Notes: a model not told the origin generated them from the sequence alone. Positions 18,064 through 28,371 are shown, counted from the stretch's first letter. The stretch: 64,000 nucleotides of DNA from Thiomonas delicata (GCF_900088825.1 NZ_LT592171.1:398009-462008); one strand, 5' to 3'. Program-made: numbers and translations.

Positions 18064-18534
18064 TCAGGCGCGGTGATACGGATGCCCGGCCAGCAGGCTG
18101 TGCGCGCGGTACAGCTGCTCGGCCAGCAGCACGCGGGCGAGGCCGTGCGGCAGGGTGAGGTCGGACAGGCGCAGCAGGTTCTCGGCGCGCTGCTTGATGC
18201 GCGGCGCCAGCCCGTCGGCGCCGCCGATGAGCAGGGCCACGTCGCGTCCGTCCTGCCGCCAGCGCTGCAGTTCGGCGGCCAGGGTGGCGGTGGTGTGGCG
18301 CTGGCCGCGTTCGTCCAGCGCCACGAGGCGGCAGCCTTGCGGCAGCGCGGCCTCGATGCGCTGGGCCTCGCGCTCCATCACGGTGTCGGCATTCGTGTTG
18401 GAGCCGCGTGCTTCGGCGCGGATTTCCTTGAGCACGAGCGGGGTCTCGGGCGGGAGGCGCTTGGCGTAATCGGCATAAGCCTCGTCCACCCAGCGCGGCA
18501 TGCGCTGTCCCACGGCGAGCAGCCAGAGTTTCAT
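18064..18534 (-). CDS. rlmH: 23S rRNA pseudouridine-1915 N3-methyltransferase
   Basis: The product is 156 residues, the family length. It has the SPOUT knot with the loop LLIGGADGLAP (the usual GG..G), the SDLTLPHGLARVLLAEQLYRA SAM-binding stretch, and a GHPYHRA C-terminus. RlmH methylates Psi1915 of 23S rRNA in helix 69 on the assembled 70S ribosome. It lies downstream of rsfS on the same strand, as in most Betaproteobacteria. Confidence 0.96.
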   Translation of the reverse strand: MKLWLLAVGQRMPRWVDEAYADYAKRLPPETPLVLKEIRAEARGSNTNADTVMEREAQRIEAALPQGCRLVALDERGQRHTTATLAAELQRWRQDGRDVALLIGGADGLAPRIKQRAENLLRLSDLTLPHGLARVLLAEQLYRAHSLLAGHPYHRA

Positions 18535-18594
18535 CCCGTCAGGGTGTTGCCCGCGGACTGGTATGGATGTGGCCCGCGCGGCATGCGCCAGGCG

Positions 18595-19311
18595 TCAGGA
18601 TGCCGACTTCTTCGCCGGGGCGCGCCGCACGGCCGTGGTCTTGCCGCCCGCGGCGGAGCCGCTGCCGGTGTTGCGCTTGCGCGCGGCGGGGGCCGGGCTG
18701 GCCGAGGCGCTCGCCGTGGTGCGCGGCTTGGCGCGGGAGCGGGATGCTGAGACGCTGGCGTCGCCCGCGCTTGTCGTGGACGTGGTGCCCGGCCAGGCAC
18801 TGCGCTTGGCGGGCGTCTTGCGTGCGGCGGGGGCGGCGCCGGTCTTGCCGGTGCGTGACGTCGTGGCACGTGGCTTGGCCGCTGGCGCCTTCTTGGCGAC
18901 CTTTTTCGCCGCGGGTTCCGCGCCGGCGCTACGTGCGGCGACCGCCGCGGCCGCAGCCACGGCGTCTTGTCGCGCCTTGAGGTGGACGCTCTTGCCGCCC
19001 CAGATGTCTTCGAGCTTGTAATAGGCGCGGATGACGGGCTGCATGATGTGCACGACCGCATCGCCACAGTCCACCAGCACCCACTCGCCGCTGCCTTCGC
19101 CCTCGGGGTTTTTCACCGTGCCGCCGGCGGCGCGCACGCGGTCGCGCACGCTGGCGGCGAGGGAGCGGGTCTGGCGGTTGGAGGTGCCGCTGGCGACGAT
19201 GACGCGGTCGAACAGGCTGGTGAGAGCCTCGGTGTTGAACACCTGGATGTCCTGGGCCTTGACGTCTTCCAGGGCGTCGACGATGGTGCGTTGCAGCTTA
19301 CGAATGTCCAT
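18595..19311 (-). CDS. rsfS: Ribosomal silencing factor RsfS with long basic C-terminal tail
   Basis: Residues 1 to about 112 are a complete RsfS (DUF143) domain: ALEDVKAQDIQVFNT, DRVIVASGTSNRQTRSLA and GEWVLVDCGDAVVHIMQP, ending in YYKLEDIWGG. RsfS binds uL14 on the 50S subunit and blocks subunit joining in starvation. Unusually, about 125 further residues follow, made almost wholly of Ala, Lys, Arg, Pro, Ser and Thr with repeated AAKK, PAKK and ARK motifs, like a histone H1-type or phasin-like tail. RsfS is normally only 105-140 residues. The start overlaps the nadD stop by 14 bases. Confidence 0.93.
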   Translation of the reverse strand: MDIRKLQRTIVDALEDVKAQDIQVFNTEALTSLFDRVIVASGTSNRQTRSLAASVRDRVRAAGGTVKNPEGEGSGEWVLVDCGDAVVHIMQPVIRAYYKLEDIWGGKSVHLKARQDAVAAAAAVAARSAGAEPAAKKVAKKAPAAKPRATTSRTGKTGAAPAARKTPAKRSAWPGTTSTTSAGDASVSASRSRAKPRTTASASASPAPAARKRNTGSGSAAGGKTTAVRRAPAKKSAS

Positions 19312-19942
19312 GCGGGGTGGGGTTGGAATAGAGGTGGTGGTCTTCAATATAGCGCGCCACATCGCCGGGCACGAGGCCTGCCAATGGTTTGCCTTGGGCG
19401 ATGCGTTCGCGCACGCGGGTGGCGGAAAGGTCGATGGCGTCCATCCGCAGGCGATGCAGCCGGTGCCCGTCGCGCGCCAGCGCGTCGAGCAGGGCGGGGG
19501 GGGCGTCGTCGGCGTGGCCGGGGCGTCGCGCCACGGCGATGTCGACCCGCGCGGCAATGTCTTCCCAGCCGTTCCAGGTGATGAGATTGGAGAGCTGGTC
19601 GGCGCCGAGAATGAAGACGAAATCGGTGTCCGGATGCGTGGCCTGCAGTTCGTGCAGGGTGTCGATGGTATAGCTCGGGCCCTGGCGCCGGAGTTCGAGG
19701 TCGCAGGCGAGCAGCCCGGCCCGGCCTTCGATCGCCAGTTGCACCATGGCTTTGCGCTGCGCCGGCGAGGCCGCCAGTGGGTCGCGTTGCCAGGGTTCGC
19801 CGGCCGGAATCAGCCACACGGCGTCGAGCCCCAGTTCCTGGCGCGCGCTGTGCGCCAGCTCGAGGTGGGCGCAGTGGATGGGGTCGAAGCTGCCGCCGAG
19901 CAGGCCGATGCGTGCCCGATGCGCCTTGGCTTGCCGGTTCAC
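19298..19942 (-). CDS. nadD: Nicotinate-nucleotide adenylyltransferase
   Basis: The product is 214 residues from a GTG start at 19942 that overlaps the hemF stop (GTGA). The nucleotidyltransferase motif [15 protein letters not shown] is at about residues 14-28, [14 protein letters not shown] is in the middle, and the second ATP-binding motif SATRVRERI is near the end. It adenylates nicotinate mononucleotide to deamido-NAD, the penultimate step of NAD synthesis. It is tightly coupled to hemF before it and rsfS after it. Confidence 0.95.
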   Translation of the reverse strand: MNRQAKAHRARIGLLGGSFDPIHCAHLELAHSARQELGLDAVWLIPAGEPWQRDPLAASPAQRKAMVQLAIEGRAGLLACDLELRRQGPSYTIDTLHELQATHPDTDFVFILGADQLSNLITWNGWEDIAARVDIAVARRPGHADDAPPALLDALARDGHRLHRLRMDAIDLSATRVRERIAQGKPLAGLVPGDVARYIEDHHLYSNPTPHGHS

Positions 19943-20853
19943 GCTGCGGCGGCCCAGTCGCGGGGCTTGAGAAAGACCTCGTACAGCCTGGCCTCGGGCG
20001 TGCCGGGCGCCGGGTGCCAGTCGTAGCGCCATTTGACGATGGGCGGCATGGACATGAGGATGGACTCGGTGCGCCCACCCGACTGCAGGCCGAACAGGGT
20101 GCCGCGGTCCCACACCAGGTTGAACTCGACGTAGCGGCCGCGCCGGTAGGCCTGAAAATCGCGTTCGGTCTCGCCGTAGGGCAGCGCGCGGCGGCGTTCG
20201 ACGATGGGCAGGTAGGCGTGCAAAAAAGCGTCGCCGGTGGCGCGCATCAGCGCGAAGCCCCGCTCGAAGCCGCCTTCGGCGAAGTCGTCGAAGAACACGC
20301 CGCCGATGCCGCGCGGCTCGCTCCGGTGCTTGAGAAAGAAATAGTCGTCGCACCAGGTCTTGAAGCGGGGGTAGTAGCCGGGGTCGAGAGGGTCGAGCGC
20401 GGCCTTGCAGGTGCGGTGGAAATGCGCGGCGTCGTCCTCGAAACCGTAGTAGGGCGTGAGGTCCATGCCGCCGCCGAACCAGGCCGCTTCGGGTTTGCCT
20501 GCGGGCTTGGCCACCAGCATGCGCACATTCATGTGCACGGTGGGGACATAGGGGTTGCGCGGGTGCAGCACGAGCGACACCCCCATGGCCTCGAAGGGGG
20601 CTCCCGCCAGTTCGGGCCGGTGCTGGGTGGCCGAAGGAGGGAGCTTCTTGCCCCGCACGTGCGAGAAATTGCAGCCGCCGCGCTCGAACAACCGGCCTTC
20701 CTCGATCAGACTGGTCGCGCCGTCGCCCTCCAGCGGCCCGCCGGCCGGGCGGGTCCAGGCGTCGCGCAGGAAGGGTTTGCCGTCGGCGGTTTCCAGCGCG
20801 CCGAGAATGCGGGTTTGCAGATCGAGCAGATAGCTTCGGACGTCGTCGTGCAT
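19939..20853 (-). CDS. hemF: Oxygen-dependent coproporphyrinogen III oxidase
   Basis: The product is 304 residues. Diagnostic HemF blocks are present: [62 protein letters not shown] and [20 protein letters not shown]. It converts coproporphyrinogen III to protoporphyrinogen IX using O2 in haem synthesis, which implies aerobic growth. It is the first gene of the leftward array hemF-nadD-rsfS-rlmH, with 4-base overlap to nadD. Its start faces the HyuAB-type gene across about 500 bases. Confidence 0.96.
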   Translation of the reverse strand: MHDDVRSYLLDLQTRILGALETADGKPFLRDAWTRPAGGPLEGDGATSLIEEGRLFERGGCNFSHVRGKKLPPSATQHRPELAGAPFEAMGVSLVLHPRNPYVPTVHMNVRMLVAKPAGKPEAAWFGGGMDLTPYYGFEDDAAHFHRTCKAALDPLDPGYYPRFKTWCDDYFFLKHRSEPRGIGGVFFDDFAEGGFERGFALMRATGDAFLHAYLPIVERRRALPYGETERDFQAYRRGRYVEFNLVWDRGTLFGLQSGGRTESILMSMPPIVKWRYDWHPAPGTPEARLYEVFLKPRDWAAAA

Positions 20854-21348
20854 GGTGAGCCGTTCGGGGGTGAAAACCGAATTGTCCAACAGACGGGAGC
20901 CGGCATGCGTCATCGCCGTCAGGCACGATTTGCGGTTGTCATCGGCCGCGCCGTCACCGCAGGCAGCGGAACGGGCGGATGACGCATGGAAACGCCGGCC
21001 TCGGATGCCACGGCGCCATCGGCGAACGGCGCCGTCCTGCGCATTGCGTTGCGCGTTGACGAACCGGGCGGGAATGACGGCAACATCGACTCCATCGCGC
21101 CTCGAGTACAGGAGTGCGATCAAGGGGCCATTGGCTTCAGCGTCCTTCCCGGTTGTGATGACCGTGCTACTTTTGCGCAACACACGCTGGCACGCACGCG
21201 AGAATCGGCCAGCCCGGGTCTCTCCTTGCTGCCTCGTCTGCGTCCTTTCACCGGCCGATTGATGATTGATGTTTCGCCAATTCGGGGCAGTCCGAACCCT
21301 TCCCCGTCCCAACCCTCCCCACGCATGGGGAATTTTTCTTTCAAGAGC
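20854..21348. other. Intergenic region between divergent hemF and the HyuAB-type gene
   Basis: About 500 bases hold no gene I can support. An open frame continues upstream from the HyuAB-type gene, but its translation is not family-like. The right part carries copy 2 of the short dispersed repeat. Promoters for both neighbours must lie here, but none is convincing by eye. Confidence 0.5.
21268..21314. repeat. Short dispersed repeat, copy 2
   Basis: GATGTTTC ... CAGTCCGAACC ... GTCCCAACC matches the copy at 11536-11576 apart from scattered substitutions and a 6-7 base insertion. It lies just before the start of the HyuAB-type gene. Confidence 0.4.
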
Positions 21349-24300
21349 ATGACGACCACCGATCAACGCTGGCAATTCTGGATCGACCGCGGAGGCACTT
21401 TCACCGACATCGTCGCCAAGCGTCCGGATGGCTCGTTACTGACGCACAAGCTGTTGTCGGAGAACCCGGAGCAGTACCGCGATGCCGCGGTGGCTGGCAT
21501 CCGCCAACTGCTCGGGTTGTGGCCCGGAGAGCGGATCTCGCCGGCCTTGGTCGAGTGCGTGAAGATGGGCACCACGGTGGCGACGAACGCCCTGCTCGAA
21601 CGCAAGGGCGAGCCGGTGCTGCTGGTGACCACCACCGGATTCCGCGACGCGCTACGCATCGCTTACCAGAACAGGCCGCGGCTGTTCGACCGCCAGATCG
21701 TCCTGCCCGAGCTGTTGTACGCCGAGGTGATCGAGGCCGACGAGCGCGTCGGCGCGTACGGCGAGGTGGTGCGGGCGCTGGACGAGGCGGCCTTGCGCCG
21801 GCAACTCCAGGCGGCGTTCGACGCCGGCCTGCGCGCCGTGGCCATTGTGTTCATGCACGGCTGGCGCTACACGGCGCACGAGCGGACGGCGGCGCGCATC
21901 GCGCGCGACATCGGCTTCACCCAGGTGAGCGCCTCGCACGAAACCAGTCCGCTGATGAAATTCGTCTCGCGCGGCGACACCACGGTGGTGGACGCCTATC
22001 TCTCGCCCATCCTGCGGCGCTACGTCGACCAGGTCGCCGCCGAGATGCCCGGGGTGCGGCTGCTGTTCATGCAGTCCAGCGGCGGGCTGGCCGAAGCGCA
22101 TGCGTTTCGCGGCAAGGACGCCATTCTGTCCGGGCCCGCAGGGGGCATCGTCGGCATGGCGCGCACCGCGGAGCAGGCCGGGCATGGCCGGGTCATCGGC
22201 TTCGACATGGGGGGAACCTCGACCGACGTGTCGCACTACGCCGGCGACTACGAGCGCGCGTTCGAGACCCAAGTGGCCGGCGTGCGCGTGCGCGCGCCGA
22301 TGATGAGCATTCACACCGTGGCGGCAGGCGGCGGCTCGATCCTGCATTTCGACGGGGCGCGCATGCGCGTGGGGCCGGATTCGGCCGGCGCCAACCCGGG
22401 GCCGGCCTGCTACCGGCGCGGCGGTCCCTTGACCGTGACCGACGCCAACGTGATGCTGGGCACCATCCGCGCCAAGTACTTCCCGGCGGTGTTCGGCCCT
22501 CACGCCGACCAGCCGATCGACGAGGAAGTGGTGCGTGTGCGATTCGCCGCACTGGCCGCGCGCATCACCCACGAGAGCGGCAGGCCGCAAACGCCCGAGG
22601 GCGTGGCCGAAGGCTATGTGGACATCGCGGTGCAGGCCATGGCTGGCGCCATCAAGCGCATCTCGGTGGCGCGCGGCTACGACGTCACGCGCTACACCCT
22701 GCAGTGCTTCGGCGGCGCCGGCGCCCAGCACGCCTGCCGCGTGGCCGACGCCCTCGGCATGCAGAGCGTGTTGATCCATCCGCTGGCCGGCGTGCTGTCG
22801 GCCTACGGCATGGGGCTGGCCGACCAGACCGTGATGCTGGAGCGCAGCGTGGAGGCGGTGCTCGATGCGGAGGCGGTCCAGCGCATCTGGCCGCTGCTGG
22901 CCGAATTGGCGGCGTCGGCTCGTGCGCAATTGACGGATCAGGGGGTGGCGCCCGAGCGCATCGCCGTGGTCGAGCGCGTGCATCTGCGCTACGAAGGCAC
23001 GGACTCGGCCTTGCAGGTCGAGGCCTCCACGGCCGCCGCCATGCGTGCGGCGTTCGAGCAGGCCTACCTCCGGCGCTTCGCCCATCGAATGCCGCAACGA
23101 CCGCTGGTGATCGAGGCGGTTTCGGTGGAAGTCGCTGGAAGGGGCGATGTGGTGGGCGCACTCGCGCCCGCGGACGAAACGCCGGGCCCGGCCCCGATAC
23201 ACCGCCGCGTTCGCCTTTACGGCGGCGGGGTCTGGCACGATGGCGCACTGGTCCTGCGCGATGCCTGCCGGCCCGGCCAGCATGTGGACGGCCCGGCCAT
23301 CCTCGCCGAGGCCAACACCACCATCGTGGTCGAGCCCGGCTGGTGTGCCCGCATCACGGCGGCAAACCACATCGAGATGCGGCGCCAGGCACCACGCACC
23401 GGCGCGCGGCGCCTGGCCACCGAGGCCGATCCGGTGATGCTCGAGGTGTTCAACAACCTGTTCATGAACATCGCCGAGCAGATGGGGGCGCAACTGCAGA
23501 ACACGGCCGTCTCCGTCAACATCAAGGAGCGCCTGGACTTTTCCTGCGCGCTGTTCGACGCGCAGGGCCAGCTCATCGCCAATGCGCCGCACATGCCGGT
23601 GCACCTGGGGTCGATGGGCGAGAGCATCCACACCGTGATCCGGGAAAACGCCGGCCGCTTGCGTGCCGGCGACGTGTACATGCTCAACGACCCCTACCAC
23701 GGCGGCACCCACCTTCCCGACGTCACCGTGGTCACCCCCGTCTTCGACGATGCGGGCGAGCGGCTGCTGTTCTTCGTCGCCTCGCGCGGGCATCATGCTG
23801 ACATCGGCGGCGTCACGCCGGGTTCGATGCCGCCGTTCTCGACCCGCATCGACGAGGAAGGCGTGGTGATCGACAACTTCAAGCTCGTCGAGGGCGGACG
23901 CCTGCGCGAGGACGAAACCCTGGCCCTGCTGCGCAGCGGGCCTTGGCCGGCGCGCAATCCGCAGCAGAATCTGGCTGACCTCAAAGCCCAGATCGCGGCC
24001 AACGCCAAGGGCGCCCAGGAGCTGCGGCAGCTGGTGGCCGAGCATGGTTTGGCGGTGGTGCAGGCTTATATGGGCCACGTGCAGGACAACGCCGAGCGCT
24101 CGGTGCGCCGGGTCATCGGCGCCTTGCGCGACGGCGCCTACACGCTCGAGCTCGACAACGGCGCGCGTATCCGGGTGGCTTTGCGCGTGGACCGCGAGGC
24201 CGGCAGCGCCGTGATCGATTTCAGCGGCACGTCGCCGCAGCAGCGCAACAACTTCAACGCGCCCAAGGCGGTCACGATGGCGGCCGTGCTCTATGTGTTC

Positions 24301-24990
24301 CGCAGCCTGGTGGGCGACGACATCCCGCTCAACGCAGGCTGCCTCAAGCCGCTGCGGGTCATCGTGCCGCCCGGCTCGATGCTGGATCCCGCGCCTCCGG
24401 CTTCGGTGGTGGCCGGCAATGTGGAAACCTCGATGTGCATCACCAATGCCCTGTTCGGCGCCCTGGGCATGCAGGCCGCCAGTCAGTGCACCATGAACAA
24501 CTTCACCTTCGGCAACGAACGTCACCAGTACTACGAAACCATCGCGGGCGGATCGGGGGCCGGGGTCGCGCTGGACGCGCAAGGGCGCGTCACGGAGGGC
24601 TTCGACGGAACCTCCGTGGTGCAGACGCATATGACCAACTCGCGCCTGACCGATCCGGAGGTGCTGGAGTTCCGCTATCCGGTGCGGCTGGAGAGCTACG
24701 CCATCCGCGCCGGATCGGGCGGCGCAGGGCGCTGGAAGGGCGGCGACGGCGGCGTGCGGCGCATGCGTTTTCTCGAGGCCATGACGGCGTCCATCCTGTC
24801 CAACGGACGCCGGGTGCCGGCCTTCGGCATGGCCGGCGGACAGCCCGGCGCCCTGGGGATCAATCGCGTCGAGCGCGTCGGCGGTGAGGTCGAGATGCTG
24901 GGCCCGATTGCCAGCGTCGCGATGCAGCCGGGCGATGTGTTGGTCATCGAGACCCCGGGGGGAGGCGGATTCGGCGATCCCGGCAACTGA
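21349..24990 (+). CDS. Fused hydantoinase A/B protein, ATP-dependent 5-oxoprolinase type
   Basis: The product is 1213 residues. The N-terminal HyuA half has the actin-like ATPase motifs [16 protein letters not shown] and [13 protein letters not shown]. The HyuB half starts near residue 694 ([20 protein letters not shown]) and includes [27 protein letters not shown] and ETPGGGGFG at the end. The fused A-B order and length match 5-oxoprolinase, which opens L-5-oxoproline to glutamate with ATP in glutathione turnover. ATP-dependent N-methylhydantoinase shares the fold, so a hydantoin substrate remains possible. The start at 21349 is chosen over 21325 because AAGAG precedes it; neither site is strong. 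Confidence 0.88.
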   Translation: MTTTDQRWQFWIDRGGTFTDIVAKRPDGSLLTHKLLSENPEQYRDAAVAGIRQLLGLWPGERISPALVECVKMGTTVATNALLERKGEPVLLVTTTGFRDALRIAYQNRPRLFDRQIVLPELLYAEVIEADERVGAYGEVVRALDEAALRRQLQAAFDAGLRAVAIVFMHGWRYTAHERTAARIARDIGFTQVSASHETSPLMKFVSRGDTTVVDAYLSPILRRYVDQVAAEMPGVRLLFMQSSGGLAEAHAFRGKDAILSGPAGGIVGMARTAEQAGHGRVIGFDMGGTSTDVSHYAGDYERAFETQVAGVRVRAPMMSIHTVAAGGGSILHFDGARMRVGPDSAGANPGPACYRRGGPLTVTDANVMLGTIRAKYFPAVFGPHADQPIDEEVVRVRFAALAARITHESGRPQTPEGVAEGYVDIAVQAMAGAIKRISVARGYDVTRYTLQCFGGAGAQHACRVADALGMQSVLIHPLAGVLSAYGMGLADQTVMLERSVEAVLDAEAVQRIWPLLAELAASARAQLTDQGVAPERIAVVERVHLRYEGTDSALQVEASTAAAMRAAFEQAYLRRFAHRMPQRPLVIEAVSVEVAGRGDVVGALAPADETPGPAPIHRRVRLYGGGVWHDGALVLRDACRPGQHVDGPAILAEANTTIVVEPGWCARITAANHIEMRRQAPRTGARRLATEADPVMLEVFNNLFMNIAEQMGAQLQNTAVSVNIKERLDFSCALFDAQGQLIANAPHMPVHLGSMGESIHTVIRENAGRLRAGDVYMLNDPYHGGTHLPDVTVVTPVFDDAGERLLFFVASRGHHADIGGVTPGSMPPFSTRIDEEGVVIDNFKLVEGGRLREDETLALLRSGPWPARNPQQNLADLKAQIAANAKGAQELRQLVAEHGLAVVQAYMGHVQDNAERSVRRVIGALRDGAYTLELDNGARIRVALRVDREAGSAVIDFSGTSPQQRNNFNAPKAVTMAAVLYVFRSLVGDDIPLNAGCLKPLRVIVPPGSMLDPAPPASVVAGNVETSMCITNALFGALGMQAASQCTMNNFTFGNERHQYYETIAGGSGAGVALDAQGRVTEGFDGTSVVQTHMTNSRLTDPEVLEFRYPVRLESYAIRAGSGGAGRWKGGDGGVRRMRFLEAMTASILSNGRRVPAFGMAGGQPGALGINRVERVGGEVEMLGPIASVAMQPGDVLVIETPGGGGFGDPGN

Positions 24991-25036
24991 ACCCAGCAGG
25001 CCCCGGGGCAATCCGAGCCGGCTGCTGGTGGGTTCA
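24988..25036. terminator. Inverted repeat containing both stop codons of convergent genes
   Basis: TGAACCCA (24988-24995) pairs with TGGGTTCA (25029-25036), and AGCAG/CTGCT inside extends the stem. Each outer arm contains the TGA stop of one of the two convergent genes. There is no U-tract, so it may act as a shared 3' hairpin rather than a classical terminator. Confidence 0.45.
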
Positions 25037-26650
25037 GCGCTGGGCCTGGGCGACCTTCACGTCGCGCCTGTAGGAGTTTCTGGCGGCGTAGTGCAGCGGG
25101 CGCTTGTCGATCCGCCGTTTGGCGACACCGGGCTTGCGTCGCCTGTCGCGCTCGGCGACAAGCTGCTCATGCTGCTTGAACACAGGGCGTCTTGAATAGA
25201 CGACGATGACCGAACGTGGGCGGAAACGTCCGTCTTCCGCAATGTGGTTCCAGCGCGCGACTTCCAGCGCACTCAGCCCGTAGCGGCGCGCGACGGTGCG
25301 CGGCGTGTCGTACGCGCCGGCGATGAGGCGCTGTCGCCGGCCCGGCGGGATGTCGGGCGCGAGGGCCAGCACGGCGTTCTCGACCGTGTGCTTGCTGACG
25401 TCGCGGTCGTCTTGCGGCGGTCGGGGAATGAGCAGTGTGGAGCCCGCACGAACCAGTTTGCGCGGCGGGATGTCGTTCACGTCGCGCAGCGTGGCTTCGG
25501 TCAGGTGAAGCCTGCGGGCGATTTGGTAGGGCGTCGACGTGGCATGCACGACATAGGTGGTCCACGTCGAGAGCTGGCCGGTGTAGTCGGCCACGGCCTG
25601 CTCGAAAGCATTGGCGTTGTCGTAGGGCAGCAGGATCCTGGGCTTCGTGGCGGCCAGAATCACGGGCTTCTTGTACGCCGGGTTGAGCGAGCGGAACTCC
25701 TTGACCGTGATCCCCGCGAGCTTGGCCGCGAGCGCGACGTCGATGTCCTGGGTGATGGTCACCGGCTTGAAATAGGGGTGATCCGGCACGTCGGGCAGGG
25801 TGATGCCGTATTTCGCCGGGTCGGCGATGATGTCCTTGATCGCCTGCAGCTTGGGGTAGTAGTTGCGCGTTTCGGCCGGCATGTTCAAGGCGCCGTAGCT
25901 GATGGGCAGGGCCCTGGCCTGGTTGGCGGCGATGGCGCGTTGCACGCCGCCTTCGCCCCAGTTGTAGGCGGCCAGCGCCAGCCTCCAGTCGCCGAACATG
26001 TCGTGCAGCTTGGTCAGGTAATCCAGCGCGGCCTTGGTGGAGGCCATGATGTCGCGCCGGTCGTCCTGGAACATGTTCTGCTGCAGGTTGAAGTGCTTGC
26101 CGGTGGACGGAATGAACTGCCACATGCCCGAGGCCCTGGCCGACGACAGCGCGTCGGGGTTGAACGCGCTTTCCACGAACGGCAGCAACGCCAGCTCGGT
26201 GGGCAGATGCCGCCGCTGCACTTCCTGCACGATGTAGTACAGGTATTTGCGCGAGCGCTCGGTCATGCGGGCCACGTAGTCAGGCCGCGTTGTGTACCAC
26301 TGCACGGCCTGCTGCACATAGGGCTGCATGGCCGGGCCATCCATATTGGGGATGGCAAAGCCTGCGCGGATGCGCTGCCAGATGTTGGCATAGAGGACTT
26401 CGGCATGGTCGGCCGCCTGTTGCGCGGCCTGCATTTCCATTGCGTCGTCGCGGGCGATTTGCTCGGGACTCGGTGGGGTGGCGACGGGGGCTTGCGCCGC
26501 GGCGGATTCTTGCGCCGCCGTCGCGACAGGGTTGACGGCGGGGGATGCGACCGAGGCGCTGGGAGAGGATGGAGGGACTGCGGCACAACCGGCTGCGGAC
26601 ATGACCGCGGCAACCAGCAGGAAGAGTTTCAAACGTCGCAATCGATGCAT
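25034..26650 (-). CDS. mltD: Membrane-bound lytic murein transglycosylase D (LysM)
   Basis: The product is 538 residues with a lipoprotein signal (lipobox ending at C22, MSAAGC). A Pro/Ala-rich linker precedes the SLT domain, whose catalytic glutamate sits in ALLPFVESAFNPDALS, followed by ASGMWQFIPSTGKHFNL and LAAYNWGEGGV. C-terminal LysM-like repeats (YVVHATSTPYQIARRLHLT, and a degenerate one near DTPRTVARRYGLSALEV) would hold it on peptidoglycan. It cleaves glycan strands to 1,6-anhydro products at the outer membrane. It follows gloB by 10 bases, the common gloB-mltD pairing. Confidence 0.94.
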   Translation of the reverse strand: MHRLRRLKLFLLVAAVMSAAGCAAVPPSSPSASVASPAVNPVATAAQESAAAQAPVATPPSPEQIARDDAMEMQAAQQAADHAEVLYANIWQRIRAGFAIPNMDGPAMQPYVQQAVQWYTTRPDYVARMTERSRKYLYYIVQEVQRRHLPTELALLPFVESAFNPDALSSARASGMWQFIPSTGKHFNLQQNMFQDDRRDIMASTKAALDYLTKLHDMFGDWRLALAAYNWGEGGVQRAIAANQARALPISYGALNMPAETRNYYPKLQAIKDIIADPAKYGITLPDVPDHPYFKPVTITQDIDVALAAKLAGITVKEFRSLNPAYKKPVILAATKPRILLPYDNANAFEQAVADYTGQLSTWTTYVVHATSTPYQIARRLHLTEATLRDVNDIPPRKLVRAGSTLLIPRPPQDDRDVSKHTVENAVLALAPDIPPGRRQRLIAGAYDTPRTVARRYGLSALEVARWNHIAEDGRFRPRSVIVVYSRRPVFKQHEQLVAERDRRRKPGVAKRRIDKRPLHYAARNSYRRDVKVAQAQR

Positions 26651-26660
26651 CCTGTCGTCC

Positions 26661-27437
26661 TCAAAAATCGTTTTTCCACTGGCGCAGCAAGGTGAACGCC
26701 TCGACCCGGTCTGCCGGCGCATGTCCCGCGTGCGCGGCAAGACTGGCGAGAACCTCGGGCTCGCCCACGCGCAGGAAGGGATTTACGCGCAGTTCCTGAC
26801 CCAAGGTGCTCGGCAGGGTCGGCAACTGCTCGGCACGCTGGCGCGAGCACCATTGCGCATAGGCCTGCACGGACGGGTTGCCGGGTTCCACCCGCCGCGC
26901 GAATTGTAGGTTGCCGAGGGTGTACTCATGCGTGCAGTACACCCGGGTAGCGGCCGGCAGGCGGCTCAAGCGGTCGAGCGAGGCCAGCATTTGCGCGGGC
27001 GTGCCTTCGAACAGGCGGCCGCAGCCGGCGGAGAACAGCGTATCGCCGCAGAACAGCAAGGGCTCGCCCGGCCCGCCTCCGGCGTAGTAGGCGATATGCC
27101 CCAAGGTGTGGCCGGGGACGTGCAGGACTTCGAAGTCGAGTCCGAGTTCCGGCACGGCGACGCGATCGCCGTCGCGCAGCGGATGGGATATGCCGGGAAT
27201 CGCCTCGCTGGCCGGACCCCAGACCGGGACGCGCGCGTCGGCCAGAAGTTCGACGATGCCGCCGGTGTGATCGGCATGATGGTGCGTGACTAGAATGCCT
27301 GCGAGTTCCAGCCCTTGCGCCTGGCAGGCCGCGAGCACCGGGCCGGCGTCACCCGGGTCCACCACCAGCGCGTGATGCGCGTTGTGGATCATCCAGATGT
27401 AGTTATCCCGAAAGGCGTGCAGCGCGACGATATGCAT
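26661..27437 (-). CDS. gloB: Hydroxyacylglutathione hydrolase (glyoxalase II)
   Basis: The product is 258 residues. The metallo-beta-lactamase motif THHHADHTGG, then HVPGHTLGH and FCGDTLFSAGCGR, give the dinuclear metal site, and the C-terminal end (NPFLRVGEPEV) matches glyoxalase II. It hydrolyses S-lactoylglutathione to lactate and glutathione in methylglyoxal detoxification. Its ATG at 27437 shares the palindrome ATGCAT with the start of the divergent methyltransferase gene, leaving no room for a normal promoter between them. Confidence 0.95.
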   Translation of the reverse strand: MHIVALHAFRDNYIWMIHNAHHALVVDPGDAGPVLAACQAQGLELAGILVTHHHADHTGGIVELLADARVPVWGPASEAIPGISHPLRDGDRVAVPELGLDFEVLHVPGHTLGHIAYYAGGGPGEPLLFCGDTLFSAGCGRLFEGTPAQMLASLDRLSRLPAATRVYCTHEYTLGNLQFARRVEPGNPSVQAYAQWCSRQRAEQLPTLPSTLGQELRVNPFLRVGEPEVLASLAAHAGHAPADRVEAFTLLRQWKNDF

Positions 27438-28343
27438 GTGAGTCCCGAAGTCAGCGCGAGTATAAGTCTCGACCATTGGCTGAAAACCCCGAGCGGGCGC
27501 TATGTGCTGAACTGGGAGCAGGCGCAGATGGACCGCATCGTGGCGGACATTTTCGGCTTTCATGCCGTCCAACTCGGGCTGGCGCCGCTGTCTGCCCTCG
27601 CCCACAATCGCATGCCGCATCGCTGGCTGGCGCAGGGAGCGCCGATGCAGTCCGACGCCGGCCATGGCCGGCGCCTGCTGTGCCAGCCCATCGCACCGTC
27701 CGAGCCCTCGCCGATTTATAGCGATCCGCAAATTCTCACCGCGGCGGCCACGCGCGACGAGGGCGCCGCATCGTCCGGCGAGGTGCAAGGGCATGGAGCC
27801 GTGGGCGGCGAGACCGAGGCGCTGGTCTGCGATTTCACGGATTTGCCGTTCGCCACCCAGAGTCTGGATCTCGTCGTGCTTCCGCACACGCTCGAGGAGG
27901 TTTCCGATCCGCATGCCTGCCTGCGCGAGGTCGATCGCGTGCTCGTCGCGGGAGGGCAGGTCGTCATCGCGGGGTTCAATGTCGTCAGCCTATGGGGTGC
28001 AAGGCAGGCCCTGGGACGTTTGGGCGGGCCGTTGTTTCTGCCGCAGCGCGGCGAGTTCATCTCGCCCCGTCGCGTACGGGACTGGTTGCGTCTGCTGAGC
28101 TTCGAGGTCACCGCGGGGCGCTACGGCTGCTACCGGCCCGCCGCCTGCACCCAGGTCTGGCTGGATCGCTGGCGTTTCATGGAAAAGGCCGGTGACCGTT
28201 GGTGGCCCATGCTGGGCGCGGCGTATGTGCTGGTGGCGACCAAGCGGGTGCGCTCCATGCGCTTGGTCGGCAAGCTGTGGCAGGGCCAGCACAAGAAGGC
28301 CAGCGTCGCGCGGCCGGTGGCCCACAGCCGTCGTCTGCCCTGA
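27432..28343 (+). CDS. SAM-dependent methyltransferase of unknown substrate
   Basis: The product is 303 residues. The N-terminal segment [37 protein letters not shown] is divided here only by position (about 12-49) and is typical of a betaproteobacterial family always found beside gloB and rnhA. The methyltransferase core is degenerate at motif I but shows [40 protein letters not shown] and [16 protein letters not shown]. The ATG at 27432 overlaps the gloB start; a GTG at 27438 would avoid overlap. It leads a probable methyltransferase-rnhA-dnaQ run on this strand. Confidence 0.82.
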   Translation: MHVSPEVSASISLDHWLKTPSGRYVLNWEQAQMDRIVADIFGFHAVQLGLAPLSALAHNRMPHRWLAQGAPMQSDAGHGRRLLCQPIAPSEPSPIYSDPQILTAAATRDEGAASSGEVQGHGAVGGETEALVCDFTDLPFATQSLDLVVLPHTLEEVSDPHACLREVDRVLVAGGQVVIAGFNVVSLWGARQALGRLGGPLFLPQRGEFISPRRVRDWLRLLSFEVTAGRYGCYRPAACTQVWLDRWRFMEKAGDRWWPMLGAAYVLVATKRVRSMRLVGKLWQGQHKKASVARPVAHSRRLP

Positions 28344-28371
28344 TATTTCTTTTCATCACCCACCCACCGTC

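Noticed and set aside
21652-25011. Very long open frame antisense to the HyuAB-type gene (and a similar one antisense to glpD around 5284-7926)
   Set aside because: These are shadow frames of high-GC coding DNA. Their translations are low-complexity and His/Arg-rich with no family motif, while the opposite strand encodes clear enzymes.
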